From Hufsiella arboris (GTDB taxonomy: Bacteria > Bacteroidota > Bacteroidia > Sphingobacteriales > Sphingobacteriaceae): a DNA stretch of 64,000 nt. A program made the translations under genes and the position numbers. Location of the stretch: assembly GCF_009834875.1 (NCBI RefSeq), contig NZ_WVHT01000011.1, forward strand, positions 62,001 to 126,000. Reading direction: 5' to 3'. Under the pieces are notes generated by a model that did not search any database, had not been told where the DNA came from, and was given only the letters and a program-made list of their open reading frames with translations. Shown in pieces: positions 43,877 through 52,561 of the stretch. Within the stretch, counting starts at the first letter, position 1, and the number at the start of each line of letters is the position of its first letter.

Positions 43877-44192
43877 AATATTATTTGTTAAGAGAATGCT
43901 TAATAAAAATGCCACATTGAGGCGCTTGAAATGGGGCATTTTTATGAAACGAAGCAAGCAAATCACGGGACTTCGAGTACCTCAACCTGACCGTAATTTG
44001 CTTAACTTAATGACATTGGGATTCCGGCCTTGTGGTTAACGCCTTGTGTAGTATGAGCAAAGCTCGGGCTGTCCGATTCGAAAAGAGTAGAAACGGGCTT
44101 TTTAAGACTTAATTTTTATTCAATAGTATCTGGTCAGCAAGAATTCATTGCCGTTTGCTAAAGCTTGATCAACAAATCTTCAGAAACGGAGA

Positions 44193-44220
44193 CAGATTCT
44201 TCCTTCGTCAGAATGACAAA
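44193..44220 (+). repeat. 28-bp dispersed repeat, copy A
   Basis: CAGATTCTTCCTTCGTCAGA followed by ATGACAAA. It matches 45388-45415 at 27 of 28 positions in the same orientation. The type (GATTCTTC...TTCGTCAGAATGACA) is a common intergenic repeat pattern in Bacteroidota genomes, from general knowledge. Confidence 0.8.
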
Positions 44221-44241
44221 AAGGCAAGTGTACTTTAATTT

Positions 44242-44907
44242 TTATTCTCCTTCTTCATCACTTTCCTTTTTCGCCAGCTTCGTTAACTCATTCCAATTTG
44301 TTGTAATAGGATTCTCTTTCAAAAGTTTCGCGAAATAAGTAAGGTTGGCGATCATATACCGCAGCGTCTTATTTGTATAAAAGTAGCGTTCGCCGCCGCC
44401 GGGTACATAGTCTTTGTCGCCGCCGGCCATTCCAACCCAATAGGCATTCACGTTTGGAGGTATGGTAAATCCTAATTCCTGCATAGACCAAAGCACCTGT
44501 GCCGCGCACGAATGTGCACCGTCTTCGTTACCGGTAACCAGGCAGCCTGCTACTTTGTTATAGGTAAAGTACTGGCCGGTTTGCTCGTCGGTTGTTCCTT
44601 CCTCATGGAAAATAGCGTCGAGGCGTTCGATAACCCGCTGAGCCGTTGAAGCTAAATGTCCCATCCACACGGGAGTTCCAATGATCAGGATGTCAGTTTC
44701 GCGAATCTTACTCAGAATTTGTGGCCATTGATCACCATTACCTTCATCAGATGAATTGCCGGGCTTAATTTCGTAATCTACTAAGCGAATTACTTCGGTA
44801 GCTGCGCCTTGTTCTTCCAGTTGCTTTACTGCCTTGTCGATTAACGCCCCGGTATTTGAAAATTCCGGCAATGGTTTTAATGTGCAGTTGATTATTAATG
44901 CTTTCAT
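44242..44907 (-). CDS. Flavodoxin-fold NAD(P)H-dependent oxidoreductase
   Basis: The ATG at 44907 gives 221 residues (MKALIINCTLKPLPEFSNTGALIDKAVKQL); the open frame further upstream covers repeat DNA and is ignored. FMN-binding flavodoxin-like motifs are present: NCTLKPLPEFSNT near the phosphate site, DILIIGTPVWMGHLASTAQRVIERLD, and VAGCLVTGNEDGAHSCAAQVLWSMQELGFTIPP. It belongs to the flavodoxin family / NADPH-dependent FMN reductase group, acting in quinone or flavin reduction. It stands alone and is flanked on both sides by the same dispersed repeats. Confidence 0.85.
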   Translation of the reverse strand: MKALIINCTLKPLPEFSNTGALIDKAVKQLEEQGAATEVIRLVDYEIKPGNSSDEGNGDQWPQILSKIRETDILIIGTPVWMGHLASTAQRVIERLDAIFHEEGTTDEQTGQYFTYNKVAGCLVTGNEDGAHSCAAQVLWSMQELGFTIPPNVNAYWVGMAGGDKDYVPGGGERYFYTNKTLRYMIANLTYFAKLLKENPITTNWNELTKLAKKESDEEGE

Positions 44908-45020
44908 AATAGTGTGATTGGAAATAGTAACGAAGTGAATTTTAGAATGTTTGTATCGAAAGAAGTTGACAAGGTAATAGCTCCTGACAGTAATGCATTT
45001 AGTTCGATTGTTTTTTTGAA

Positions 45021-45115
45021 AAGGGATAGAAGTGCTTCTATTCCCTGCAGTCCGGCTTTCCGTTTTTACTCCTCGCCCCCTCTCTTTTGGCGTCGCTTCG
45101 CTGTGGGGTAACCAC
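45021..45115. repeat. Hairpin-bearing intergenic element
   Basis: GGGATAGAA-GTGC-TTCTATTCCC forms a near-perfect hairpin at 45023-45045. It is followed by CTGCAGTCCGGCTTTCCG and a CCCC(n)GGGG pair (CGCCCC near 45066, TGGGG near 45105). Similar GGGATAGAAG-stems followed by CCGGCTTTCC are common intergenic repeats in Sphingobacteriaceae as far as I recall; only one copy is in this window. Confidence 0.45.
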
Positions 45116-45189
45116 TTCAATCCGGTTTAAAATCATCATTCACCGCACAGAATTTGCTTTTGCGCAGTATTATCTTGCCATGAAAGTAT

Positions 45190-45292
45190 GTCCCGCGTGC
45201 AATAAACCCGGGCGCAGCGGCAGCTTTTACCATTGCAGTTAATTTAATCATAGCAGTAACGTTCAAGGCAAAACTACAGCGAAGCACGGGAC
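45190..45292 (+). repeat. Dispersed ~100-bp element with GTCCCG ends, copy 2
   Basis: It begins GTCCCGCGTGC and ends GCACGGGAC (terminal inverted repeats), and its reverse complement aligns with 13758-13858 including GTCCCGTG, AGTTTTGCCT, CCCGGGTTTATTG and ACGCGGGACA. The two copies differ in the middle. A 60-codon open frame on the minus strand over it is judged non-coding. Confidence 0.7.
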
Positions 45293-45387
45293 AGAACAAT
45301 GGTGAACATTGCTTTTCAATATTCTTTTACCAGTGGTTTATAGCAGCTGTCATTATCGCTAAAACAAAGAAGTCGTCCTATCCGTGT

Positions 45388-45415
45388 CAGATTCTCCCTT
45401 CGTCAGAATGACAAA
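45388..45415 (+). repeat. 28-bp dispersed repeat, copy B
   Basis: Same orientation and 27/28 identity with 44193-44220. Together they are direct repeats around the flavodoxin-like gene. Confidence 0.8.
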
Positions 45416-45427
45416 CGAAGATTTTCC

Positions 45428-46723
45428 TCACCCATTCGGTTTAACAGGCTCATCTACTTTCGCTGCCCAATCATTTCTTGGCCGTATGATAAGCCGTAAG
45501 TTCGGGTCATTGGTTAAAAACGACCAAAACCAGTTGTTGAACAGTTTGATTTTATTTCTAAAACCGGCTATCGGGATGATGTGAATAAACATCCAGATAA
45601 ACCAGGCGATTACGCCTTTGATGAAGATGTTGCCCGGGAGATCGCCTACGGCTTCATTTTTTGAAATGATCGCCATACTGCCTTTGTCGCGATAACTGAA
45701 TGCTTTCAGTGGCTTGTTATTAAGCATACGCTCGAAATTATCGGCCAGCAATTCGCCTTGTTGTATAGCTGGTTGCGCCAGTTGCGGATGTCCTTTCGGC
45801 CATTTCGGGTCTGACATCATCAAGGCAACGTCACCAATTGCGTAAATATTTGAGGTTCCGTTGATCAGGTTGTGCTCGTTCACTAATACCCTGTTGCCTT
45901 TAGTAACACTTTCCTGTGGAATGCCTGGTACGGTAACTGCTGTTACACCCGACGTCCAGATCAAAGAATAAGTTGGAATGGTGCTTCCATCGGCGAATAC
46001 GACTTCATCGTTGACATAATCTTTTACGCCCAGGTTCAGCTTCACGATCACACCCATTCGTTCAAGTACGTCTTTGGCTTCCTGCTGTGACTTTTTACTC
46101 ATCGGGCCTAAAAGAACCGGGAGCAAGTCGACAAGATATATTTTGATTTTGCTGGCGTCGCCAATCTCAGGATAATCCTTTTTGACAATGTTTTTGTTTA
46201 CATAAGAAAGCATGCCCGCCAGCTCAACACCGGTTGGCCCGCCGCCGGAGATCACGATATTCAGATACTTTTCTTTTTCGTTAGGATCGTCAACCAGGGC
46301 GGCTTTCTCGGTCATTTGCAAGATATGATTACGCAGGTTCAACGCATCGTTGATGGTCTTCATCGGTAATGCGTTTTTCTTGACGTTCTCCAAGCCGAAA
46401 TAGTTAGTTTCGGTACCCATTGCCAGCACCAGCTGATCGTAGGGTATGTCGCCGGTTGTTGTAGTAATTTTATTTTCCTGAAGATTGATGCCCGTTAACG
46501 CACCGTAATGGAAGCGAAGGTTTTTCTTGTGTTGAAATATCTTTCTGAAAGGGTAACTGATGTTGGAAGCTTCTATAAATGCAGTGGAAACCTGGTAAAT
46601 TAGTGGCGGAAAGAAGTGGTAATTGTTTTTATCGACAAGGGTTATATCGAAACCATTTTCATTAGCAAGGCTCTTGGCAAGATTCATTCCGGCAAAACCG
46701 CCACCTATAATTACAATTTTCAT
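45428..46723 (-). CDS. ndh: Type II NADH dehydrogenase (NDH-2)
   Basis: A 431-residue FAD protein with two Rossmann motifs: MKIVIIGGGFAGMNLAKSLA for FAD and IVISGGGPTGVELAGML for NADH. NYHFFPPLIYQVSTAFIEASNISYPFRKIF and NIYAIGDVALMMSDPKWPKGHPQLAQPAIQQGELLADN are typical of NDH-2. A hydrophobic stretch near the C-terminus (IKGVIAWFIWMFIHIIPI) anchors it to the membrane. It passes electrons from NADH to quinone without pumping protons. It is alone on its strand between the repeats and a terminator. Confidence 0.9.
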   Translation of the reverse strand: MKIVIIGGGFAGMNLAKSLANENGFDITLVDKNNYHFFPPLIYQVSTAFIEASNISYPFRKIFQHKKNLRFHYGALTGINLQENKITTTTGDIPYDQLVLAMGTETNYFGLENVKKNALPMKTINDALNLRNHILQMTEKAALVDDPNEKEKYLNIVISGGGPTGVELAGMLSYVNKNIVKKDYPEIGDASKIKIYLVDLLPVLLGPMSKKSQQEAKDVLERMGVIVKLNLGVKDYVNDEVVFADGSTIPTYSLIWTSGVTAVTVPGIPQESVTKGNRVLVNEHNLINGTSNIYAIGDVALMMSDPKWPKGHPQLAQPAIQQGELLADNFERMLNNKPLKAFSYRDKGSMAIISKNEAVGDLPGNIFIKGVIAWFIWMFIHIIPIAGFRNKIKLFNNWFWSFLTNDPNLRLIIRPRNDWAAKVDEPVKPNG

Positions 46724-46784
46724 CTTGTACAGGAATTTATTCTACGATACCTGAACAACTAAAAACCCCGGTCAATGTTTTTGC

Positions 46785-46808
46785 AAAAAAAAGCCCGGAT
46801 TACCGGGC
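46785..46808 (-). terminator. Terminator after the DUF2807 gene
   Basis: On the minus strand GCCCGG-TAAT-CCGGGC is followed by eight T. It separates the DUF2807 gene from ndh. Confidence 0.8.
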
Positions 46809-46827
46809 CAAATGAGTTAAATAAGGG

Positions 46828-47565
46828 TTACATTTTAGAAATACTCCCCGATCCGCTTTTTTTCACATTCGCTACCTGGGCTTTGCCTGAATAATAAATA
46901 TTTCCTGATCCGCTTACCGCCGCATTTAGGGTTTCGTCAACGTTTACCTTCGCGTTTCCTGAGCCGCTTATTTTAATGTCGGTTGTTTGAGAATGCAATC
47001 CTTTTCCATTAAAATCGCCTGAACCGCTGATGCTGATTGACGAACCTTTTGTTTCGCCCGATACGGTGATGCCGCCTGAGCCGCTGATTGCTGCATTGAA
47101 CGTGCTTGCGTTGGCAGCAAGACTGATATTGCCAGAGCCGCTGAGTTTGGTTTTAAAGTCGGTTGATTTGATAGTACCATCAACTTTTATATTTCCAGAT
47201 CCGCTCAATGAAACTTCATCAAGTTGTTTGGCAGTGATGTAGACGCGTACTTTTTCATGGGTGTTAAACCAACTGGAATTCATTTTCTTCTGAAATCTTA
47301 CTTTCAAAATGCCATCTTCAACAACGGTTTCAATTTTTGCCAGGTCTTCTTTATCGCCTTCAAGTTTTAATGATTCCTGGCCACCCATTGTTATAAAAAC
47401 GTCGAACGAGCCGCCCGAAGAAACGCCTTTAAAATTTGATACTTGCCTGGTTTCTGTTTCGGCAAAACCGCCGTTAATAGAATTTAAAAACGACTTGTTT
47501 CCAGCCACGCTGATTAGCGGCAGCAGCAACATGAGCCAACCGAAAGATGCTATTATTTTTTTCAT
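46828..47565 (-). CDS. Head-GIN domain (DUF2807) protein
   Basis: The ATG at 47565 (MKKIIASFGWLMLLLPLISVAG) gives a signal peptide and 245 residues. The first part, RQVSNFKGVSSGGSFDVFITMGGQESLKLEGD, is the head-GIN domain; the rest is a parallel beta-helix-like series of SGSG repeats about 18-25 residues apart (LSGSGNIKVDG, LSGSGNISLAA, ISGSGGITVSG, ISGSGDFNGKG, ISGSGNAKVNV, VSGSGNIYYSG). Envelope location is likely; role unknown. No stop of the frame lies upstream, but the extra residues lack a signal. Confidence 0.85.
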   Translation of the reverse strand: MKKIIASFGWLMLLLPLISVAGNKSFLNSINGGFAETETRQVSNFKGVSSGGSFDVFITMGGQESLKLEGDKEDLAKIETVVEDGILKVRFQKKMNSSWFNTHEKVRVYITAKQLDEVSLSGSGNIKVDGTIKSTDFKTKLSGSGNISLAANASTFNAAISGSGGITVSGETKGSSISISGSGDFNGKGLHSQTTDIKISGSGNAKVNVDETLNAAVSGSGNIYYSGKAQVANVKKSGSGSISKM

Positions 47566-47649
47566 ACGATTTATAATTTGTTCATTAGACGCATTTGTCA
47601 TACAATTAGTTGCAACGTTCTGAATATTTAAAAGGCCTCACAGCTACTA

Positions 47650-49308
47650 TCATTTAATATTCTTTGAGTCGACATAAAAATTTGGATCGATTTTAAATGA
47701 TTCAGCTGTTAGGGTTAATGGTATTTTTGTTTTTTTCCATTCCGTTGAAGGTTTTATCCACTCAAAAGACGAATTCTTTAATGTCACCTTTACAGGCATA
47801 TCGAATCCTTTAACCTCTGACACCCAGCGATAGGAGAGTGTCCCACCAAAAATTTTATACTCAAGCACTGGAATAGTAATATGCCGCAAATACTGATCAA
47901 ATACCTTGTTCAGCTTTACTCCGCTTTTGTTGCTGATGAAGTTTTCAATCTGTGTGGTTGTAACTGTTTGATGATAAAAAGTTTTATTTAAACCTCGCAA
48001 AACTTCCCTGAACTTATCGTCGTCGTTAATCAGCTGCCGTATCGTATGGATCATATTGGCGCCTTTATAATACATGTCGCCGGAACCTTCTTTGTTTACG
48101 TTGTATGCGGCAATTATAGGCTTATCGTTGGCGATATTTTTGCGAATGCCGACCAGGTATTCTGCTCCGGCGGCTTTGCTTTCGGTACATTCGATAAAGA
48201 GCGTTTCGGAGTAATTAGTAAAGCTTTCGTGAATCCACATATCAGCCAGGTCTTTGCTTGTTATATTGTTGCCAAACCATTCGTGGCCGCTTTCATGCAC
48301 GGTTATGAAATCCCATTTCAATCCATGGCCGGTTCCGCTGAGGTCTTTACCAAGGTAGCCTTTTCTAAATTTGTTTCCATAAGCAACCGCGCTCTGGTGT
48401 TCCATTCCCAGATAAGGTGATTCGACAAGTTTGTAACCATCTTTGTAAAAAGGATAGGGGCCGAACCAATATTCAAAGCATTTAAGCATAGGCTTAACAT
48501 CAGCATCCCAGTGTGGTTTAGCTTGAGAACTATCTTCTTTTAGCGACCAGTAATCGATACTTAAATCACCTTGTGCACCTTTAAAATTGTCTTTCCAATG
48601 TGAATATTTTCCAATGTAGAAACTTACGTCGTAATTGTTAATTGGATTTGCAACAAACCAGTTGTACTGGGTTTGGTTGTCTGGCTTTTTCACTGCACTT
48701 CTTAGCCGGCCGTTAGAAATTTCGTTTAAGGTATCAGGAACTGTAATACTGATTAGCATACTATCTACTTCATCACTTTGATGATCCTTGGTTGGCCACC
48801 AGCAGCTCGCTCCAAATCCCTGGCAGGCAACCGCAACCCACGGATTTCCGGACTTGTCTTTTGAATAGATAAAACCACCGTCCCATGGTGCCCTCTTTGC
48901 GACAACCGGTTTACCCGAGTAATAAACCGTGAACTTTTCCTTTGTGCCTTTTTTTATCTCACGAGGGAAAGTGACAAATACTGCATTAAATTCACGTGTA
49001 AAAGGTAGTTCCTGTTTACCGTATAATACACGTTCTACTTTAAGATTATCGAATAAATCAAACTGCAGTTTTTGAAAATTTTGAGTGGCGGTAAATGAAA
49101 ACTCGTTACTGCCCTGTATAGATTGGTTACTGATATTCATTTGAACATCGAGGTGATAATAATTAATATCGTAGCATGTGCGTAACGGCGTTAACATGCC
49201 GCGAAGAGTATCAGCTCTCGTGTATTTTTCTTGCGATGTCATAACCTGGGCGTTAACTATTACCGCAAAAAATACAGGAAGTAATGTAAGTAACCGTGCA
49301 ATCTTCAT
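47650..49308 (-). CDS. M1 family zinc metallopeptidase
   Basis: A 552-residue secreted aminopeptidase-like protein with a Sec signal (ARLLTLLPVFFAVIVNAQ). The zinc site is H338-E-S-G-H342 with Glu361 (HExxH-x18-E), and SPYLGMEHQSAVAYG is the exopeptidase GxMEN-type loop with His in place of Asn. It has an N-terminal beta domain (LDVQMNISNQSIQGSNEFSFTA) and the thermolysin-like domain, but lacks the long C-terminal helical domain of APN, so it is at the short end of M1. It would trim peptides in the periplasm or outside. Confidence 0.88.
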   Translation of the reverse strand: MKIARLLTLLPVFFAVIVNAQVMTSQEKYTRADTLRGMLTPLRTCYDINYYHLDVQMNISNQSIQGSNEFSFTATQNFQKLQFDLFDNLKVERVLYGKQELPFTREFNAVFVTFPREIKKGTKEKFTVYYSGKPVVAKRAPWDGGFIYSKDKSGNPWVAVACQGFGASCWWPTKDHQSDEVDSMLISITVPDTLNEISNGRLRSAVKKPDNQTQYNWFVANPINNYDVSFYIGKYSHWKDNFKGAQGDLSIDYWSLKEDSSQAKPHWDADVKPMLKCFEYWFGPYPFYKDGYKLVESPYLGMEHQSAVAYGNKFRKGYLGKDLSGTGHGLKWDFITVHESGHEWFGNNITSKDLADMWIHESFTNYSETLFIECTESKAAGAEYLVGIRKNIANDKPIIAAYNVNKEGSGDMYYKGANMIHTIRQLINDDDKFREVLRGLNKTFYHQTVTTTQIENFISNKSGVKLNKVFDQYLRHITIPVLEYKIFGGTLSYRWVSEVKGFDMPVKVTLKNSSFEWIKPSTEWKKTKIPLTLTAESFKIDPNFYVDSKNIK

Positions 49309-49399
49309 GTTAAAGTAATAAATCTCCGAAGGTAACTTTTAATGGCTTTGTTTCAAATATATGCAGTTTTATTGCCAGTGAACTAATCGGGCAAATAGT

Positions 49400-49407
49400 T
49401 AACTTTG
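49400..49407 (+). promoter_or_regulatory. -7 box TAACTTTG for lpd
   Basis: An exact TAnnTTTG match 26 nt upstream of the ATG at 49434. Confidence 0.5.
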
Positions 49408-49433
49408 GCGCGAACATTAGAAAAAATCTTTCC

Positions 49434-50834
49434 ATGCAATACGATGTAGTAGTTATTGGCAGCGGACCTGGCGGATATGTAGCCGCAATACGCTGTGCTC
49501 AATTAGGTTTAAAAACGGCTGTTGTTGAAAAGTACAGCACATTCGGCGGAACCTGCCTTAACGTTGGCTGTATTCCATCAAAGGCTTTGCTTGATTCTTC
49601 TGAGCATTTTCATAATGCAGCGCACACATTTCAAACCCATGGAATTAATCTGAAAGATTTGTCAGTTGACTTGCCTCAAATGATAAAGCGTAAGAATGAA
49701 GTGGTGGCCCAGACAACCGGCGGGATCACTTTCCTGTTCAAAAAGAATAAAATTACTTCTTACCAGGGAATGGGATCATTCGTTGATAAAAATACCATCA
49801 AGATATCCAATGAAGGTAAAGAAGAAACCATAACGGCAAAAAACGTTATCATCGCAACAGGTTCAAAACCAACTGCGTTGCCGTTTTTACCTATCGATAA
49901 AAAAAGAATTATTACATCTACCGAGGCGCTGAATCTGCCTGAAGTACCTAAGCATTTAATTGTTATCGGAGGCGGAGTGATCGGTTTGGAATTGGGGTCG
50001 GTTTATGCGAGACTAGGCGCTAAAGTAACGGTGATCGAATTCCTTGATTCAATTATCGCAACAATGGATAAAGCGCTGGGTCGCGAGTTGCAAAAAACGT
50101 TGACAAAAATCGGCTTTGAATTCTTGTTGAGCCACAAAGTAACCGGTGCAACAGTAAAAGGTAAAAAAGTATCTGTTTCTGCAGAAACTCCGAAAGGCGA
50201 AACTATTACAGTAGAAGGTGACTACTGCATCGTCGCGGTAGGGCGTTCAGCATACACAGACAGCCTCGGGCTGAAAAACATTGGTTTAAAAGTGGAAGAT
50301 CGCGGTAAAAAAATAACCGTTGATGAACATCTTCAAACTAGTGTTCCTGGAGTTTACGCTATCGGCGATGTAGTGCGTGGTGCTATGCTTGCACATAAAG
50401 CTGAAGATGAGGGGGTATTTGTGGCTGAAACCATTGCTGGTCAAAAACCGCATATTAATTATAACCTGATTCCTGGCGTGGTTTATACATGGCCGGAGGT
50501 TGCGAGTGTTGGTTTTACAGAAGAGCAGTTAAAGGCAGACGGAAAAAAATATAAAACCGGCTCGTTTCCATTTAAAGCGAGTGGACGTGCCAGGGCCAGC
50601 ATGGATACTGACGGATTTGTAAAAGTATTGGCGGATGCGGAAACAGACGAAATTTTAGGCGTGCATATGATTGGTCCGCGCGCTGCTGATATGATCATGG
50701 AGGCTGTCACGGCCATGGAATTCCGGGCATCGGCTGAAGACATTGGCAGAATATGCCACCCACATCCGACCTATACGGAATCACTTAAAGAAGCTGCTTT
50801 GGCTGCAACAGAGAATCGACCAATACATATTTAG
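49434..50834 (+). CDS. lpdA: Dihydrolipoyl dehydrogenase (E3)
   Basis: A 466-residue flavoprotein. FAD site YDVVVIGSGPGGYVAAI, redox disulfide C41/C46 in GGTCLNVGCIPSKALL, NAD site LIVIGGGVIGLELGSVYARLG, a second FAD motif VPGVYAIGDVVRGAMLAHKAEDEG and the C-terminal active His-Glu in HPHPTYTESLKEAAL are all present. It reoxidises lipoamide of the 2-oxoglutarate and pyruvate dehydrogenase complexes. sucA and sucB lie 6-11 kb upstream and are not in the same transcript. Confidence 0.95.
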   Translation: MQYDVVVIGSGPGGYVAAIRCAQLGLKTAVVEKYSTFGGTCLNVGCIPSKALLDSSEHFHNAAHTFQTHGINLKDLSVDLPQMIKRKNEVVAQTTGGITFLFKKNKITSYQGMGSFVDKNTIKISNEGKEETITAKNVIIATGSKPTALPFLPIDKKRIITSTEALNLPEVPKHLIVIGGGVIGLELGSVYARLGAKVTVIEFLDSIIATMDKALGRELQKTLTKIGFEFLLSHKVTGATVKGKKVSVSAETPKGETITVEGDYCIVAVGRSAYTDSLGLKNIGLKVEDRGKKITVDEHLQTSVPGVYAIGDVVRGAMLAHKAEDEGVFVAETIAGQKPHINYNLIPGVVYTWPEVASVGFTEEQLKADGKKYKTGSFPFKASGRARASMDTDGFVKVLADAETDEILGVHMIGPRAADMIMEAVTAMEFRASAEDIGRICHPHPTYTESLKEAALAATENRPIHI

Positions 50835-50840
50835 GATATA

Positions 50841-50867
50841 AAAGCGATGAAATCATCGCTTTTTTTA
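50841..50867 (+). terminator. lpd terminator
   Basis: AAAGCGATGA and TCATCGCTTT form a tight hairpin followed by more T. Confidence 0.85.
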
Positions 50868-50877
50868 TAATACAAAC

Positions 50878-51330
50878 ATGGAAGTTTTATTTAATGCAGC
50901 AGTTGTTATTACAACATTCGTCTTGATGGAGGCGGTATCCTGGGCTATGCATAAATATCTATTTCATGGTCCGCTATGGTTCATTCACAAAACACATCAT
51001 CAGAAACGGCATGGCTGGTTAGAGTTGAATGATATTTTTAGCGTGTTATTTGCTGCGATAGCGTTTTTGCTCATGTATTCGGGCCACGAAAGGTTAAGCT
51101 ATAAATTTTGGATTGGCGTCGGAATTTCATTGTATGGCATATCTTATTTCATATTCCACGACTGGTTTATTCATAACCGTATCAGAGCTTTTAAAAGTAA
51201 AAACCGGTATTTGAGCGGCGTGCGGCGTGCTCATAAAATTCATCATAAATCCGTGGAAAGATTCCCATCTGAAGAATTTGGGTTGTGGATAGTTTCCGGA
51301 AAATATTTAAAAAAGCAGCCTTCTAAATAA
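50878..51330 (+). CDS. crtZ: Beta-carotene hydroxylase CrtZ
   Basis: A 150-residue membrane protein of the fatty-acid hydroxylase/CrtZ family. The di-iron histidine boxes are HKYLFHG, HKTHHQKRHG, the FHDWFIHNR segment and HKIHHKS, and four hydrophobic segments separate them. It adds hydroxyl groups to the beta rings of carotene to give zeaxanthin. It is 2.8-5 kb from crtI, crtB and crtYcd with murB and a sigma factor in between, so it is near but not in the crt operon. Confidence 0.88.
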   Translation: MEVLFNAAVVITTFVLMEAVSWAMHKYLFHGPLWFIHKTHHQKRHGWLELNDIFSVLFAAIAFLLMYSGHERLSYKFWIGVGISLYGISYFIFHDWFIHNRIRAFKSKNRYLSGVRRAHKIHHKSVERFPSEEFGLWIVSGKYLKKQPSK

Positions 51331-51364
51331 ATTTAATCCGAAATTCGGCGCAAAATATCTTTTC

Positions 51365-52381
51365 ATGCTGGAGGTAAAAGAAAACGTTTCCCTTAAAAAA
51401 TACAACACCTTTGGTGTTGACGTTATGGCCCGTTATTTCGTTGAGATAAATTCGGAAGCTGACCTGGCTGAATTATTTGCAGATAAAACATGGCATGATG
51501 TTCCGCGCCTAGTACTTGGAGGCGGAAGCAATATTCTTTTCACCCGCGATTTTGACGGACTGGCAATTAAAATTAATATAAAGGGAATTGAGACACGCGT
51601 AGAAGATGACCGGATTCTTGTAATCTCAAAAGCGGGGGAAGTATGGAACGACTTAGTACAGTATTGTGTAAAAAAAGATATTGCCGGCCTTGAAAATCTC
51701 AGTTTAATCCCCGGCTCGGTTGGCGCTTCACCAATACAAAATATCGGCGCCTATGGTGTCGAGCTGAAGGACGTTTTTTTTTCATGCCGGGCTTTTGAAA
51801 TCGCTACCGGTTTGATCAGGCAATTTTCAAATCATGACTGCCATTTTGGATACCGCGACAGTGTATTTAAAAATGCATTAAAAGGTAAGTTCATTATTAC
51901 CGAGGTTACTTATTCATTATCAAATCAGCAAAATTTAAAGCTCGAATACGGTGCAATTCGTCAAGAGCTGGAAAACAGAAAAATAACTGAGCCCTCGGTT
52001 AAAGATATATCAGACGTTGTATCCCACATACGCGTAAGCAAACTCCCAGACCCATCAACCATTGGTAATGCAGGTAGTTTTTTTAAGAATCCGATCATAA
52101 AGGTTGACAAATTCAGACAGTTGCAGTCTGCTTTTCCAGACATTGTACATTTTTCTGTAAACAATGAGGAAGAAAAAATTGCGGCAGGGTGGATGATAGA
52201 AAAATTAGGTTGGAAAGGCAAACAAATTGGCAATGCCGGTACCTGGAAGAACCAGGCATTAGTGCTTGTTAATTACGGAAATGCAACAGGATCAGCTATT
52301 TATGATGTTTCTTCAAAAATTATCAGCGATGTTCGGAGCCATTTTGGTATTGAATTAGAGCGTGAGGTGAACGTGATTTAA
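51365..52381 (+). CDS. murB: UDP-N-acetylenolpyruvoylglucosamine reductase
   Basis: A 338-residue FAD enzyme of peptidoglycan synthesis. It begins with the family pattern LKKYNTFGVDVMARYFVEI, then VLGGGSNILFTRDFDGLAIKI (FAD site), NLSLIPGSVGASPIQNIGAYGVEL, YRDSVFK and GSFFKNPII with the catalytic Ser, and ends in the type I substrate domain (GWKGKQIGNAGTWKNQALVLVN). Length and layout match type I MurB. It follows crtZ by 34 bp, so the two may be co-transcribed. Confidence 0.95.
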   Translation: MLEVKENVSLKKYNTFGVDVMARYFVEINSEADLAELFADKTWHDVPRLVLGGGSNILFTRDFDGLAIKINIKGIETRVEDDRILVISKAGEVWNDLVQYCVKKDIAGLENLSLIPGSVGASPIQNIGAYGVELKDVFFSCRAFEIATGLIRQFSNHDCHFGYRDSVFKNALKGKFIITEVTYSLSNQQNLKLEYGAIRQELENRKITEPSVKDISDVVSHIRVSKLPDPSTIGNAGSFFKNPIIKVDKFRQLQSAFPDIVHFSVNNEEEKIAAGWMIEKLGWKGKQIGNAGTWKNQALVLVNYGNATGSAIYDVSSKIISDVRSHFGIELEREVNVI

Positions 52382-52561
52382 TGTTAAGAAATCATTAAAT
52401 CGTCAAAATTTTTTACCGTTCAGAGTCTATATTGTTTTATTTTTCTGGTGTTAGCATAGTTGTTGTATAATTCTCCGTACCGATCGCAATGACGGTATTA
52501 AAAGCAGAATTTTAAACAGGTTGTTCAAATTTAAATTAGAGTTAACCTAAATCCAATAACT

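Larger units (their letters stand above)
43783..44241. other. 459-bp repeat-bearing gap left of the flavodoxin-like gene
   Basis: No gene is supported. It contains a diverged copy of the ~100-bp dispersed element (43821-43876) and one copy of a 28-bp dispersed repeat (44193-44220), each also present on the other side of the flavodoxin-like gene. Confidence 0.6.
44908..45427. other. 520-bp repeat-dense gap right of the flavodoxin-like gene
   Basis: No gene is supported. It holds a hairpin element (45021-45115), the second full copy of the ~100-bp element (45190-45292) and a 28-bp repeat (45388-45415). Confidence 0.6.

Noticed and set aside
44908-45120. N-terminal extension of the flavodoxin-like protein
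   Set aside because: The extension translates intergenic repeat DNA, while the ATG at 44907 starts directly at the first beta strand of the fold.
45117-45299. 60-codon frame over the dispersed element, and a Cys-containing peptide (MKVCPACNKPG) on the other strand
   Set aside because: The frames are not kept in the other copies of the element, so the repeat is more likely non-coding.
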